Positions 1-7,130 of a stretch of DNA of 9,670 nucleotides are shown piece after piece. Position 1 is the first letter of the stretch. Each line of letters opens with the position of its first letter. Position numbers and translations under genes: made by a program. The stretch is taken from assembly GCA_937871415.1 (NCBI GenBank), contig CALMQD010000613.1, forward strand, positions 1 through 9,670. Reading direction: 5' to 3'. The notes below the pieces were generated by a model. The model saw nothing but the letters and a program-made list of their open reading frames with translations, was not told the origin of the DNA and did no database searches. Origin of the DNA: an uncultured Phycisphaerales bacterium (GTDB taxonomy: Bacteria > Planctomycetota > Phycisphaerae > Phycisphaerales > UBA1924).

Positions 1-342
1 GGCGACATCCCGTCGACGTCGTTCTACACGCCGATCATCATGGCCGCCGACGCGGTGAGTTCGGCCCGCCCCGGCGCACGGCGCGAGAGCATGGAGAAGT
101 ACATCCAGCGACTCAATGAACTGCAGGACATCGCGCTGCAGCAACCGGGCGTCACCGAGGCCTTCGCGATCCAGGCCGGGCGCGAAGTCCGCGTCATGGT
201 CGACGCGAAAAAGATCAGCGACGACGAAGCCCACCTGGTCGCGTACAACATCGCGAAGAAGGTCAGTGAAGAAATGACCTTCCCGGGCGAGATCCGCGTC
301 ACGGTCCTGCGCGAAACGCGGGCGGTGGAGTTCGCGCGCTGA
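1..342 (+). CDS. rny: Ribonuclease Y, C-terminal part (5' truncated by window)
   Basis: This is the last 113 codons of RNase Y, the membrane-anchored endoribonuclease that starts mRNA decay in many bacteria lacking RNase E. The reading frame is open from base 1 and stops with TGA at 340-342. The segment beginning AADAVSSARPGARRESMEKY, followed by IQRLNELQDIA and FAIQAGREVRVMV, is the typical stretch after the HD domain of RNase Y. The C-terminus ends in the usual short beta-rich region (FPGEIRVTVLRETRAVEFAR). The N-terminal membrane helix, coiled coil, KH domain and catalytic HD residues lie outside the window and cannot be checked. It meets the convergent fahA gene with only 3 nt between the two stop codons. 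The product name is certain from the conserved C-terminus. Confidence 0.95.
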   Translation, partial: GDIPSTSFYTPIIMAADAVSSARPGARRESMEKYIQRLNELQDIALQQPGVTEAFAIQAGREVRVMVDAKKISDDEAHLVAYNIAKKVSEEMTFPGEIRVTVLRETRAVEFAR

Positions 343-345
343 GGC

Positions 346-1734
346 TTACCCCTCGATCCGCCCCCGGCACTCGCCGAAGCCGATCCGCCGGAAACCCTCG
401 CGTTCGCAGTATGCCCGCATGACGATCTCGTCGCCGTCCTGCAGGAACGTCCGCGTTTCGCCGGTGGGCAACTGGATCGGTTTGCGGGGCTTGGGTTTGC
501 CGTCGGCGCCGAGCGCCGGCGGGCCGTCCCACGTCAGTTCGAGCAGACACCCGCGGCTCGACGGGTCGCGCCCCGAGATCGTGCCCGTGCCCAGCAGATC
601 GCCCGGCTGCAGGTTGCACCCGTTGCTCGCGTGGTGCACAAGCATCTGCGCGACGGTCCAGAAGAGGTCCCTCGTGTTGCCGCGGCTGAGCATCTGCTCG
701 CGCAGGCCGCGCTCGCGCATCTGAGAAGTCAAGAGCCACACTTCGACCGTGATATCGAGCCCCCACTGCCCGGGCAGTTGCAGGTAGTCGAGCGGTGCGG
801 GGTCGTCGGCGTCGCGGCTGGGGCCCGCGACGCGGAACGGCTCCAGTGCGCCGCCGCCCCCCGCCGTCACGATCATCGGCGACACCGAGGTCGCGAAGTT
901 CTTGGCCAGGAACGGGCCGAGCGGCTGATACTCCCATTTTTGAAGGTCGCGTGCCGACCAGTCGTTCAGGATGCACATCCCGAAGACCTCGCGCTCGACC
1001 TGGTCCTTGCCGATCGGCGATCCGATCTCGTTTCCCTCGCCGACGTACACGCCCAGTTCCATCTCGTAATCGAGCATCTTGCACGGGCCGAACGTCGGCG
1101 CCGCGGCGTCATCGGCCTTGGTCTGGCCGTGCGGGCGGCGGATCGGCGTGCCGCTGGTCACGATCGACGATGCACGCCCGTGGTAACCGATCGGCACGTG
1201 CTTGTAGTTGGGCAGGAGCGCGTTGTCGGGCCTGAACATCATGCCGACGTTCGTCGCGTGGTGCTTGCTCGCGTAGAAGTCCGTGTAGTTGAAGACGGCC
1301 ATCGGCGCGATCAGTTCGGTGTCCCTCAGCGGACGGAGCGCCTTCTGGCGCAGCCGGCGCGCCTGCTGTCCGCCCGGCGCGTCGGCCCTCAGGAATCCCT
1401 GCAGGCGCTCGCGCACGACGCTCCAGAGTTCCGGCGTGCCCGCGATGAAGTTCCACGTGGGCATGTGCAGCGCCCGCGGGAGGAGGTCTTCCTCCGGGTC
1501 GCCGAAGATCCCCGCCTCCGCCAGTTGTCCGATGTCCACGACCTGGTCGCCGATCACCGACCCCAGGTGCGGGTGCGTGTGCCCGTGGTGCTCGGCCTCG
1601 AAGGCGACCAGCGGCAGGTTCTGGATCGGGAAATCGCTCTTCGGGTCGTTCGCCGCTTCGACCCACGACTGGAGTGTCGGGTCGTGCGTCGCGTTGACCC
1701 CGGAAGAAAACGGAGGGAGTATCTCGTCGCTCAT
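346..1734 (-). CDS. fahA: Fumarylacetoacetase
   Basis: Cytosolic hydrolase that splits 4-fumarylacetoacetate into fumarate and acetoacetate, the final step of tyrosine/homogentisate catabolism. The 462-aa protein aligns along its length with the FAH family (the human enzyme has 419 aa). By analogy with the human enzyme, the metal ligands are D152 (in YTDFY), E224 and E226 (in LDYEMELGVY) and D258 (in LNDWSARDLQKWEY). H159 (HHATNVG) is the catalytic base. Supporting active-site residues are Y154, R168, Y184, R262, Q265, K278, T385 (GTGTISGRD) and E399, so every key residue is present. The N-terminal SH3-like domain contains DFPIQNLPLVAFE. The extra length relative to human FAH comes from an N-terminal extension and small insertions, for example near 292-318. 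The start gives MSDEILPPF; no clear Shine-Dalgarno precedes it, and it lies 22 nt after the stop of the upstream unknown gene, so translation may depend on coupling. No maleylacetoacetate isomerase or homogentisate dioxygenase is visible here. Confidence 0.96.
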   Translation of the reverse strand: MSDEILPPFSSGVNATHDPTLQSWVEAANDPKSDFPIQNLPLVAFEAEHHGHTHPHLGSVIGDQVVDIGQLAEAGIFGDPEEDLLPRALHMPTWNFIAGTPELWSVVRERLQGFLRADAPGGQQARRLRQKALRPLRDTELIAPMAVFNYTDFYASKHHATNVGMMFRPDNALLPNYKHVPIGYHGRASSIVTSGTPIRRPHGQTKADDAAAPTFGPCKMLDYEMELGVYVGEGNEIGSPIGKDQVEREVFGMCILNDWSARDLQKWEYQPLGPFLAKNFATSVSPMIVTAGGGGALEPFRVAGPSRDADDPAPLDYLQLPGQWGLDITVEVWLLTSQMRERGLREQMLSRGNTRDLFWTVAQMLVHHASNGCNLQPGDLLGTGTISGRDPSSRGCLLELTWDGPPALGADGKPKPRKPIQLPTGETRTFLQDGDEIVMRAYCEREGFRRIGFGECRGRIEG

Positions 1735-1756
1735 GGACCCAGCGTAGCGGGTCCGC

Positions 1757-2788
1757 TCATGCCCCGGGGAGGAGCCCGAGCCGCTGGAGTTCCTCGACGG
1801 GCTCGTTGAACGAGCAACTGCCGTAGGAAAGGGCGAAGGTCTCGCGCGCCTGGGCCAACTGCGGGTCGCTCAGCGCCCACTCGTGCCACGAGACCAGCGT
1901 CGGGCTGAAGCGGATCGCCCGCGGGTCGGTCTCTTCCAGCAGCCCGACGAGCGCCGGCGTGTCGAAGCGGTGGGTCCGAACGAACGCCGCGGCGAGGAAC
2001 AGGTTCAGGAATCCGTGCATCACACCCCTCGGGCAGTTGGGTTCGTAGGTGAGCGGGTAGTGAGCGCGGATCGCGTGGTGCAGACCCGCGGTCGCCTTGA
2101 ACGGCACGTCCGCCTGCGCGCACTGCACCAGCACCTCCGCGATGCGTTCGGGCGCGGGGAACGCCTCGGGCGTAACGCCGCCGGTGCGGATCTTCGCCGC
2201 GGCCTCGGCCCCCGCCAGCGCCGCGATCATGCCGCGGATGTCGGGGAGTTTCGGCGCTCCGTTCACCGTCGCCGGCAGCACCGGGATCTCGAAGAACGCG
2301 AAGAGCTCTTCCGGCATGCTCTCGATCGCGTGGTCGATGAACTCCGCCCCGGCCAGCCCCTTGCCCTCGCCCGCGGCGGGAACCTTCACTTCGACGGCGT
2401 CGATGATCGCCAGGCCGTTGGCCTCCTGCGTGTGCCGATGGTTGAACGCGAAGACCGCGTCGATGTCGCGCTCCAGATCGCCGTCGATGATCGCCGAGAT
2501 CAGCCACGGCTGCTCCCACATCTCGGCCTCTTCCTTGAGGGTGCGCGGGAGCAGCTGGCCGGCGGCGGCGCGGAACTCTTCCAGGCGTGAGACCGGCAGA
2601 ATGAAGCGGCCGAGCATCCACGCCTCGGGGGAGCCCAGGTACTTCGCGTAGTTCGCAACCGACGCCGTCATGTCGAGCTTCGCCGGGGGGAAAAGCCCGG
2701 CGTAATCGATGAGGCCCCCCATGAGCACCTTCACGGTCTCGAACGGCTCGTGCACATCGGGCCTGGGTTGTCCGTTCTCGCCGGCCAT
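1757..2788 (-). CDS. Conserved protein of unknown function between argH and fahA
   Basis: A 343-aa soluble protein without signal peptide or membrane segment. I do not recognise a characterised family. It carries highly patterned motifs that look like a conserved enzyme: GLIDYAGLFPPAKLDM near the N-terminus, MLGRFILPVSRLEEF, a central KIRTGG followed by TPEAFP, then PFKATAGLHHAIR, HGFLNLFLAAAF, and a C-terminal SYGSCSFNEPVEEL plus LGLL. Alternating hydrophobic strands and helices, with a Lys and a His pair at strand ends (KATAGLHH), suggest an alpha/beta, possibly TIM-barrel, fold; that is inference only. The ATG at 2788 is chosen because AGGAGGT lies 5 nt upstream. A longer frame runs back to GTG 2827 or ATG 2824, the latter overlapping the argH stop as TGATG, but it adds only a low-quality GSGGSRDRRSN stretch. 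The gene lies 35 nt after argH and 22 nt before fahA on the same strand, which points to co-transcription and perhaps a role in aromatic amino-acid breakdown. Confidence 0.85.
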   Translation of the reverse strand: MAGENGQPRPDVHEPFETVKVLMGGLIDYAGLFPPAKLDMTASVANYAKYLGSPEAWMLGRFILPVSRLEEFRAAAGQLLPRTLKEEAEMWEQPWLISAIIDGDLERDIDAVFAFNHRHTQEANGLAIIDAVEVKVPAAGEGKGLAGAEFIDHAIESMPEELFAFFEIPVLPATVNGAPKLPDIRGMIAALAGAEAAAKIRTGGVTPEAFPAPERIAEVLVQCAQADVPFKATAGLHHAIRAHYPLTYEPNCPRGVMHGFLNLFLAAAFVRTHRFDTPALVGLLEETDPRAIRFSPTLVSWHEWALSDPQLAQARETFALSYGSCSFNEPVEELQRLGLLPGA

Positions 2789-2793
2789 GTTCG

Positions 2794-2800
2794 ACCTCCT
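2794..2800 (-). promoter_or_regulatory. Strong Shine-Dalgarno that sets the start of the unknown gene
   Basis: On the minus strand AGGAGGT lies 5 nt (cgaac) before ATG 2788. It is the best ribosome-binding site in the window and decides the start against the upstream GTG 2827 and ATG 2824. Confidence 0.75.
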
Positions 2801-2823
2801 GTCGCGACTGCCCCCGGATCCCA

Positions 2824-4866
2824 TCACTTGGCGAGTTTCGCCACAAGCCGCCAGACATCGTGCGGAGTCATCGCGCGGGCCGTCCGCTGATTGAACTCCC
2901 GCACCACCGCCTCGAACCGATCCGTGTACGGCAACTGGTCACGCTGTCCCAGCGTGTCGCTCACCTCGATCACCAGCCCCGCCAGGGTCTGTTCTTCCTC
3001 CGGGCTGAGTTTCACCGGCGAGGTATGCACCGCGGCCTTTCCGATCTTCGGCAGTCTGCCGGCCTTCCGCAGGTTGTGGAGCCGGCGCAGGACTTCGCGC
3101 TCGCTGGCGCTTGTGCCGACCGTCGCCCAGCCCTCGTGCGATCGGACGGCCTGGTACAAGCCGTCGAACTCGGGCGTGTAGGGGAGGTCGTCGAGCGTTC
3201 TGCCCGCCACTTCGTACGCCGCGATGATCGCGGTGTTCAACGCGTCGACCGGTTCGCGTTTTGCGGATGAGCGGACCCTAGCGCGAGATTCATCGGAGCC
3301 GAACAGGCCCGACGCCTCGGCTTGCGGGGCGCCGGCAGGGGATCCGATCAACGGCGCGGCGCCGTCGGTCTTGGACGCGCGTCCCAGGCGTGCAAGCCAG
3401 TCGCGGTAACCGCCGTTGCCCGGGGTCGTCCCCGCATTCCCCGGCGATCGGTACGAGCGCACGACGCCGGCAGCGCCGAGCGACTCAAGTATGTCGGGCT
3501 TCACGGAGATCTGATCGAAACCGTGGCGTGCGATCTCGGCATTGATCTCATCGATCGTCAGGTCCATCAGCCGGCCCCGCCCGGACTGGTCGCAGGCGCG
3601 GACCAGCGAGCCGACGATCTGGTGGGCCGTGCGGAACGGCACCCCGCGGAGCACCAGCATCTCGGCGAGCGCGGTCGCGTCCGGGTAACCGCGATCGAGC
3701 CCGCCTCCGCTTCGGGCGATCTCCTGCGGCCGGAACGTTGCCCCGCGGATCACACGGGCGGCCATCTCGAGACAATCCCGCGTCAGGTCGAACGCCGCGA
3801 AAACGCTGCGCTTATCTTCCTGCAGATCGCGGTTGTACCCGATGGGAAGCCCTTTGCAGATCGTCAGCAGCGCGACCAGGTGGCCGGACAGGCTGCCCCC
3901 ACGCCCGCGGATCAACTCGAGCATGTCCGGGTTGCGCTTCTGGGGCATCATGCTCGAGCCCGTGGTGTGCTCCGGCGCCAGGCTCAGAAAGCCGAACTCG
4001 GTCGAGCAGTAGAGGATCCACTGCTCGGCCCATCGGGACAGGTGGACGCCGATGCGCGCACACGCGTACAGAAAATCCAGCGCTTCATCGCGGGAAGCGG
4101 TCGCGTCGATCGAACTCTCCACCGGTTGCTTGAGCCCCAGCCCCTTGGTCGTCATGTCCCGGTCGAGGGGCAGGATGGAACCGGCGATCGCGCCAGCGCC
4201 AAGGGGCGACGCGGCCAGCCCGAGGGGGTCGCTCGCCAAGCGGATGATCGACTCCTCGTCGCGCCGGAACATCGACCACCAAGCCCACGCCTCGGCGCCG
4301 ACGCACGCCGGCTGGGCCCGCTGAAGGTGGGTGTAACTCGGCAGCAGCACGTCCCCCTGCCGGGCCGCGAGCTCCTCGAAGGCTTCCGACACGCTGTCCA
4401 GACGGCCCGCCAGTTCGCAGCAGGCCTCGCGGAGATACAGGCGCAGGTCGAGAGCGACCTGGTCGTTGCGGCTTCGCCCGGTGTGCAGGCGCCGACCGGG
4501 ATCGCCCACCTTCTCGATCAGCGCCGCCTCGAGGCACATGTGCACGTCCTCGAGTTCGGTCTTCCAACCCGGCCACGCGCCGGGCACCCCGACGGCGGTC
4601 GGCCCCGCGGGGGCGGACTCGATCTCGCGTTTGATCTCGCCAAAGCCGCGTTCGATCGACCGCAGGTCGGGCTCGGAGATCAGCCCGACGCTGTGCAGCA
4701 TCCGGGCATGGGCGAGAGAGCCGGCGATGTCGGCCTCGTACAGACGCGTGTCGATGCTCAGACTCTCGACGAACCGCGTCGCGAGCGGGTCGCTCGATGA
4801 GCCCTCGCCGCCCTTGGCGGCTTCCCAGGCCTTGGCGGGCGCGCTCGCCCCGGCTCGATCCCCCAT
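2824..4866 (-). CDS. argH: Argininosuccinate lyase with a C-terminal duplicated extension
   Basis: Argininosuccinate lyase splits argininosuccinate into arginine and fumarate, the last step of arginine synthesis; it is normally a cytosolic homotetramer. With the ATG at 4866 the protein has 680 aa. The start fits the family N-terminus (DPLATRFVESLSIDTRLYEADI), has a GGGGAG motif 9 nt upstream and lies 2 nt after the preceding stop; the frame stays open to 4968 but overlaps the upstream gene. The lyase core covers about residues 25-496. Signature motifs are HTGRSRNDQVALDLRLY (from 128), SYTHLQRAQP (from 177) and the mobile catalytic-serine loop GSSMMPQKRNPD (303-314), all intact. The core ends in GNAGTTPGNGGYRDWLARLG, equivalent to the usual GGTAPxxV end. 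After a 40-residue Ser/Ala/Gly linker come about 140 extra residues with two related units (about 540-611 and 619-680), each containing LPYT followed by a helical stretch. Normal ArgH has about 460-480 aa. Function of the extension is unknown. Confidence 0.93.
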   Translation of the reverse strand: MGDRAGASAPAKAWEAAKGGEGSSSDPLATRFVESLSIDTRLYEADIAGSLAHARMLHSVGLISEPDLRSIERGFGEIKREIESAPAGPTAVGVPGAWPGWKTELEDVHMCLEAALIEKVGDPGRRLHTGRSRNDQVALDLRLYLREACCELAGRLDSVSEAFEELAARQGDVLLPSYTHLQRAQPACVGAEAWAWWSMFRRDEESIIRLASDPLGLAASPLGAGAIAGSILPLDRDMTTKGLGLKQPVESSIDATASRDEALDFLYACARIGVHLSRWAEQWILYCSTEFGFLSLAPEHTTGSSMMPQKRNPDMLELIRGRGGSLSGHLVALLTICKGLPIGYNRDLQEDKRSVFAAFDLTRDCLEMAARVIRGATFRPQEIARSGGGLDRGYPDATALAEMLVLRGVPFRTAHQIVGSLVRACDQSGRGRLMDLTIDEINAEIARHGFDQISVKPDILESLGAAGVVRSYRSPGNAGTTPGNGGYRDWLARLGRASKTDGAAPLIGSPAGAPQAEASGLFGSDESRARVRSSAKREPVDALNTAIIAAYEVAGRTLDDLPYTPEFDGLYQAVRSHEGWATVGTSASEREVLRRLHNLRKAGRLPKIGKAAVHTSPVKLSPEEEQTLAGLVIEVSDTLGQRDQLPYTDRFEAVVREFNQRTARAMTPHDVWRLVAKLAK

Positions 4867-4868
4867 GT

Positions 4869-6323
4869 TCAGCGGCTCCCCTGGGATGGCGCCTCGCCGC
4901 TCCCGCTCTGCCCCGATGTCGGAGCGGGCGTCAGCCACGCGCTCAAATCCGCGGCCTCGGCCACCCACACCTGGCTCGAGCCCTTGGTCTCACCCTCGAT
5001 CTTCCGCCCGCGCTGGCTGGTCCACATCATCCAACGCCCGTCGTCGCTGAACGCCGGCAGCACGTCGGCGCCGGGCGCGGTCGTGATGCGCCGCTTCCAC
5101 AGCGATTCGACCGGCTTGTCCCAGTCGACCTCGATCGCCCAGATGTCGTAGTTCGAATGGTCCTTGCCGCTGTTGGCGTACACCAGGAACCGCCCCGAGG
5201 GATGCCAGAACGGACCCCAGTTCACCTCGTCGTTCGCGGTCAGGGCTTTCTCTCTCGCGATCCCCACCGGCACGCCGTCCTCGAACTTGAGTTCCGCGAC
5301 GTACAACTGGAGCAGGTCGTTGCCCGCGCGATCGGAGCGGTAGCAGATGCTCCTGTTGTCGGGCGAGAAGAACGGCCCACCGTCGTACCCCGGCGCCTCC
5401 ACGATCGCGTGGTGCTTGCCCGTCTGGGTATCGAACACGAAGATGTCCGCGTCCGGCTTCGGAGAGTCCGTGTCCTTCACGTGCGCGTAGAGCACGAATC
5501 GACCGTCCTTCGAGTACGAGCACTCGGCGTCGTACCGCGGCAACTCGAACAGCGGCCGCGCCTCGTCCCAGTTCTTGCGCGCCCGCAGTGTCGGACATTG
5601 AGCGTCGAGTTCCCGCCGGAACTCGTCGCTGGCCTGGCCGATCTTCTTCGCGTCGCCTTCCTTGAGGAGTTCGTTGATGCGTGCCCGGTGCTTCTCGCCG
5701 ACGGCGTTGAGTTTGGAGACTTCCCCTTCCAGCGGATGGCCCTTGGGAAGATCGGAGAGCATCGCCGAGACGCAGCGCTCGACCACCTCCATCTCATCCG
5801 GGAACTGCCAGACGTACCGGCTCGTGCCGCGCTGGTAGCCGCTCTTGGCTGGGGCGCTCGGGGCCTTGAGCGTCGAACCGAAGAGCACGCGGAATGGCTC
5901 GGTCGGGTGGATCCAGCCGCAGGTGTTGGCCGAACCCGGCGGACTGATCTCGACGGGCTCTTCGATGCCCGAAATGTGCCCGGCGTCGTACTTGAGTTTT
6001 GCGACGTACATCGCGTAGAACGGCTGCGGTTCCTGATCCTTGGGCGGAACGGGCACCGCCTGGAACACGACCCAGCGCGGCGGGCTCTGGTGATCGAAGT
6101 AGGCCTCGCCCGCCTTGATGAACATCGAACGCTGCGTGAGTTGCACGTGACGGCTCAGCAGCGGAGCCTCCTCCTGCGACCACGCCGGCGATTCAGTGGA
6201 AGGCTGATCGCGAGGTTCGTCGGCGGTTCCGGCGATCGCGCCGGCGGCGCTCAGGCACAAGCCCGCCGCCGCTGCCGTCCACATCCCCCAACTCGGCCCA
6301 CGCTGTGGGCATTTGCGGTGCAT
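4869..6323 (-). CDS. Exported TolB-like (PD40) beta-propeller protein
   Basis: A 484-aa exported protein of unknown precise role. The start at 6323 is supported by GGAGG 7 nt upstream; the frame extends to 6413 but into the divergent region. Residues 1-32 form a Sec signal peptide: charged MHRKCPQR, hydrophobic MWTAAAAGLCLSAAGAIA, then a likely cleavage after AIA or AIAG. The cysteine in GLCLS is not in a proper lipobox. WD40-like/PD40 blades follow: an N-terminal one around KAGEAYFDHQSPPRWVVFQA (70-89) and four clear ones at about 264-281 (YDAECSYSKDGRFVLYAH), 313-330 (YDGGPFFSPDNRSICYRS), 369-385 (WGPFWHPSGRFLVYANS) and 420-439 (DVLPAFSDDGRWMMWTSQRG). A charged helical segment (about 173-245) interrupts the propeller. 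Such propellers usually bind proteins or ligands in the periplasm; no catalytic motif is seen. It is the first gene of the block leading to argH and fahA, and only 2 nt separate its stop from the argH start. Confidence 0.82.
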   Translation of the reverse strand: MHRKCPQRGPSWGMWTAAAAGLCLSAAGAIAGTADEPRDQPSTESPAWSQEEAPLLSRHVQLTQRSMFIKAGEAYFDHQSPPRWVVFQAVPVPPKDQEPQPFYAMYVAKLKYDAGHISGIEEPVEISPPGSANTCGWIHPTEPFRVLFGSTLKAPSAPAKSGYQRGTSRYVWQFPDEMEVVERCVSAMLSDLPKGHPLEGEVSKLNAVGEKHRARINELLKEGDAKKIGQASDEFRRELDAQCPTLRARKNWDEARPLFELPRYDAECSYSKDGRFVLYAHVKDTDSPKPDADIFVFDTQTGKHHAIVEAPGYDGGPFFSPDNRSICYRSDRAGNDLLQLYVAELKFEDGVPVGIAREKALTANDEVNWGPFWHPSGRFLVYANSGKDHSNYDIWAIEVDWDKPVESLWKRRITTAPGADVLPAFSDDGRWMMWTSQRGRKIEGETKGSSQVWVAEAADLSAWLTPAPTSGQSGSGEAPSQGSR

Positions 6324-6423
6324 GGTGAAGCCTCCGTTGCGTACAGCGCAAGCGTACGCGCGATCGGGTTCGCCCGGACCCTCGGCCGCGGATCCGCCCG
6401 CACGAGCCGCCAACGATGCGGGC
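6324..6423. promoter_or_regulatory. Divergent intergenic region, presumed promoters of the propeller/argH operon and rluA
   Basis: About 100 nt separate the two opposite start codons, so promoters for both directions should lie here or within the gene starts. The stretch is very GC-rich and I see no convincing -35/-10 pair. It holds a short direct repeat (GCGTAC twice, around 6340-6358) of doubtful meaning. The assignment rests on geometry only. Confidence 0.4.
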
Positions 6424-7089
6424 GTGAACAGCGCCCCCGACGACGGACTGACGATCGTGCACGCCGCGGCGGCCTATGTCGTGGTCTGCAAGCCCGCGGG
6501 GATGCTCTCGGTTCCGGGCAAAGGACCTCACAACCAGGACTGTGTCGCGTCGCGAGTTCGTGAGATGTTCCCGACATCCAAGGGGCCGCTTATCGTCCAC
6601 CGGCTGGACATGGATACCTCCGGCCTGCTGGTGCTTGGCCTCACGAGCGATGCGCAACGTCTGCTGTCAGGCCAGTTCGAGAAGCGACAGGTCGACAAGG
6701 CCTACGTCGCCGTGGTGGCCGGGCGACTGGGTGCGGAGCGCGGCGAGATCGACCTGCCCATCCGGCCCGACATCGAACGCCGGCCGCTTCAAATCGTCGA
6801 CCACGAGCACGGCCGTCCGTCGTCGACACGCTGGCGTTTGGTCGCGCTCGACGCGGAGTGTTCACGAGTGGAACTCGAGCCCGTGACCGGACGGACACAC
6901 CAGTTGCGCGTGCACATGGCCGAGATTGGCCATCCGATCCTCGGGGATGTGCTGTACGGTCCGCAGCCGCAGACGGGCGAGGCCTCCCCCCGGCTGCTGC
7001 TCCACGCGTCGTACCTGCGCTTCCGTGAGCCGCTCGAATCTGGAACACTCGGTGACTGGATGGAGTTTCGCTCGCCGCCGGCGTTCTGA
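6424..7089 (+). CDS. rluA: RluA-family pseudouridine synthase
   Basis: RNA pseudouridine synthase converting uridine to pseudouridine in rRNA and/or tRNA. From GTG 6424 the protein has 221 aa, close to the 219 aa of E. coli RluA, and resembles that clade throughout: VVCKPAGMLSVPG, the catalytic HRLDMDTSGLLVL with D62 as nucleophile, EIDLPIRPD, PVTGRTHQLRVHM, GHPILGDVLYGP, RLLLHASYL and a C-terminal MEFRSPPAF. It lacks an N-terminal S4 domain, as expected for RluA rather than RluC/RluD. If the RluA assignment holds, targets would be 23S rRNA U746 and tRNA U32; that is family knowledge, not visible here. The frame is open upstream to ATG 6322 and TTG 6313, but these overlap the divergent gene and add an atypical Ala/Pro-rich leader. 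No good Shine-Dalgarno precedes the GTG, so the exact start is uncertain. It converges with the methionine sulfoxide reductase gene across a 41-nt gap with no obvious terminator hairpin. Confidence 0.9.
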   Translation: MNSAPDDGLTIVHAAAAYVVVCKPAGMLSVPGKGPHNQDCVASRVREMFPTSKGPLIVHRLDMDTSGLLVLGLTSDAQRLLSGQFEKRQVDKAYVAVVAGRLGAERGEIDLPIRPDIERRPLQIVDHEHGRPSSTRWRLVALDAECSRVELEPVTGRTHQLRVHMAEIGHPILGDVLYGPQPQTGEASPRLLLHASYLRFREPLESGTLGDWMEFRSPPAF

Positions 7090-7130
7090 GGCCGACGGGT
7101 TGCAGTCATTCAGGAAGAACGGCGGAACGT

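Noticed and set aside
631..1809. + strand open frame of 392 codons opposite fahA
   Set aside because: It is an antisense shadow; the minus strand has a complete fumarylacetoacetase with all catalytic residues.
1731..2858. Second minus-strand open frame of 375 codons overlapping the unknown gene
   Set aside because: It is Arg/Gly-rich and low-complexity, and shifted by one frame from the patterned 343-aa protein that has the strong ribosome-binding site.
3322..4800. + strand open frame of 492 codons opposite argH
   Set aside because: It mirrors the argH coding sequence; composition is Arg/Gly/Ala/Asp-rich with no family pattern, while the minus frame has full lyase motifs.
6340..6358. GCGTAC direct repeat in the divergent region
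   Set aside because: Six-base repeats are expected by chance in such sequence and there is no symmetric operator arrangement.
4797..6563. Long + strand open frame of 588 codons opposite argH and the propeller gene
   Set aside because: It is antisense to two well-supported genes, is rich in Arg/His/Leu/Val without any recognisable domain, and is what GC-rich third positions produce on the opposite strand.
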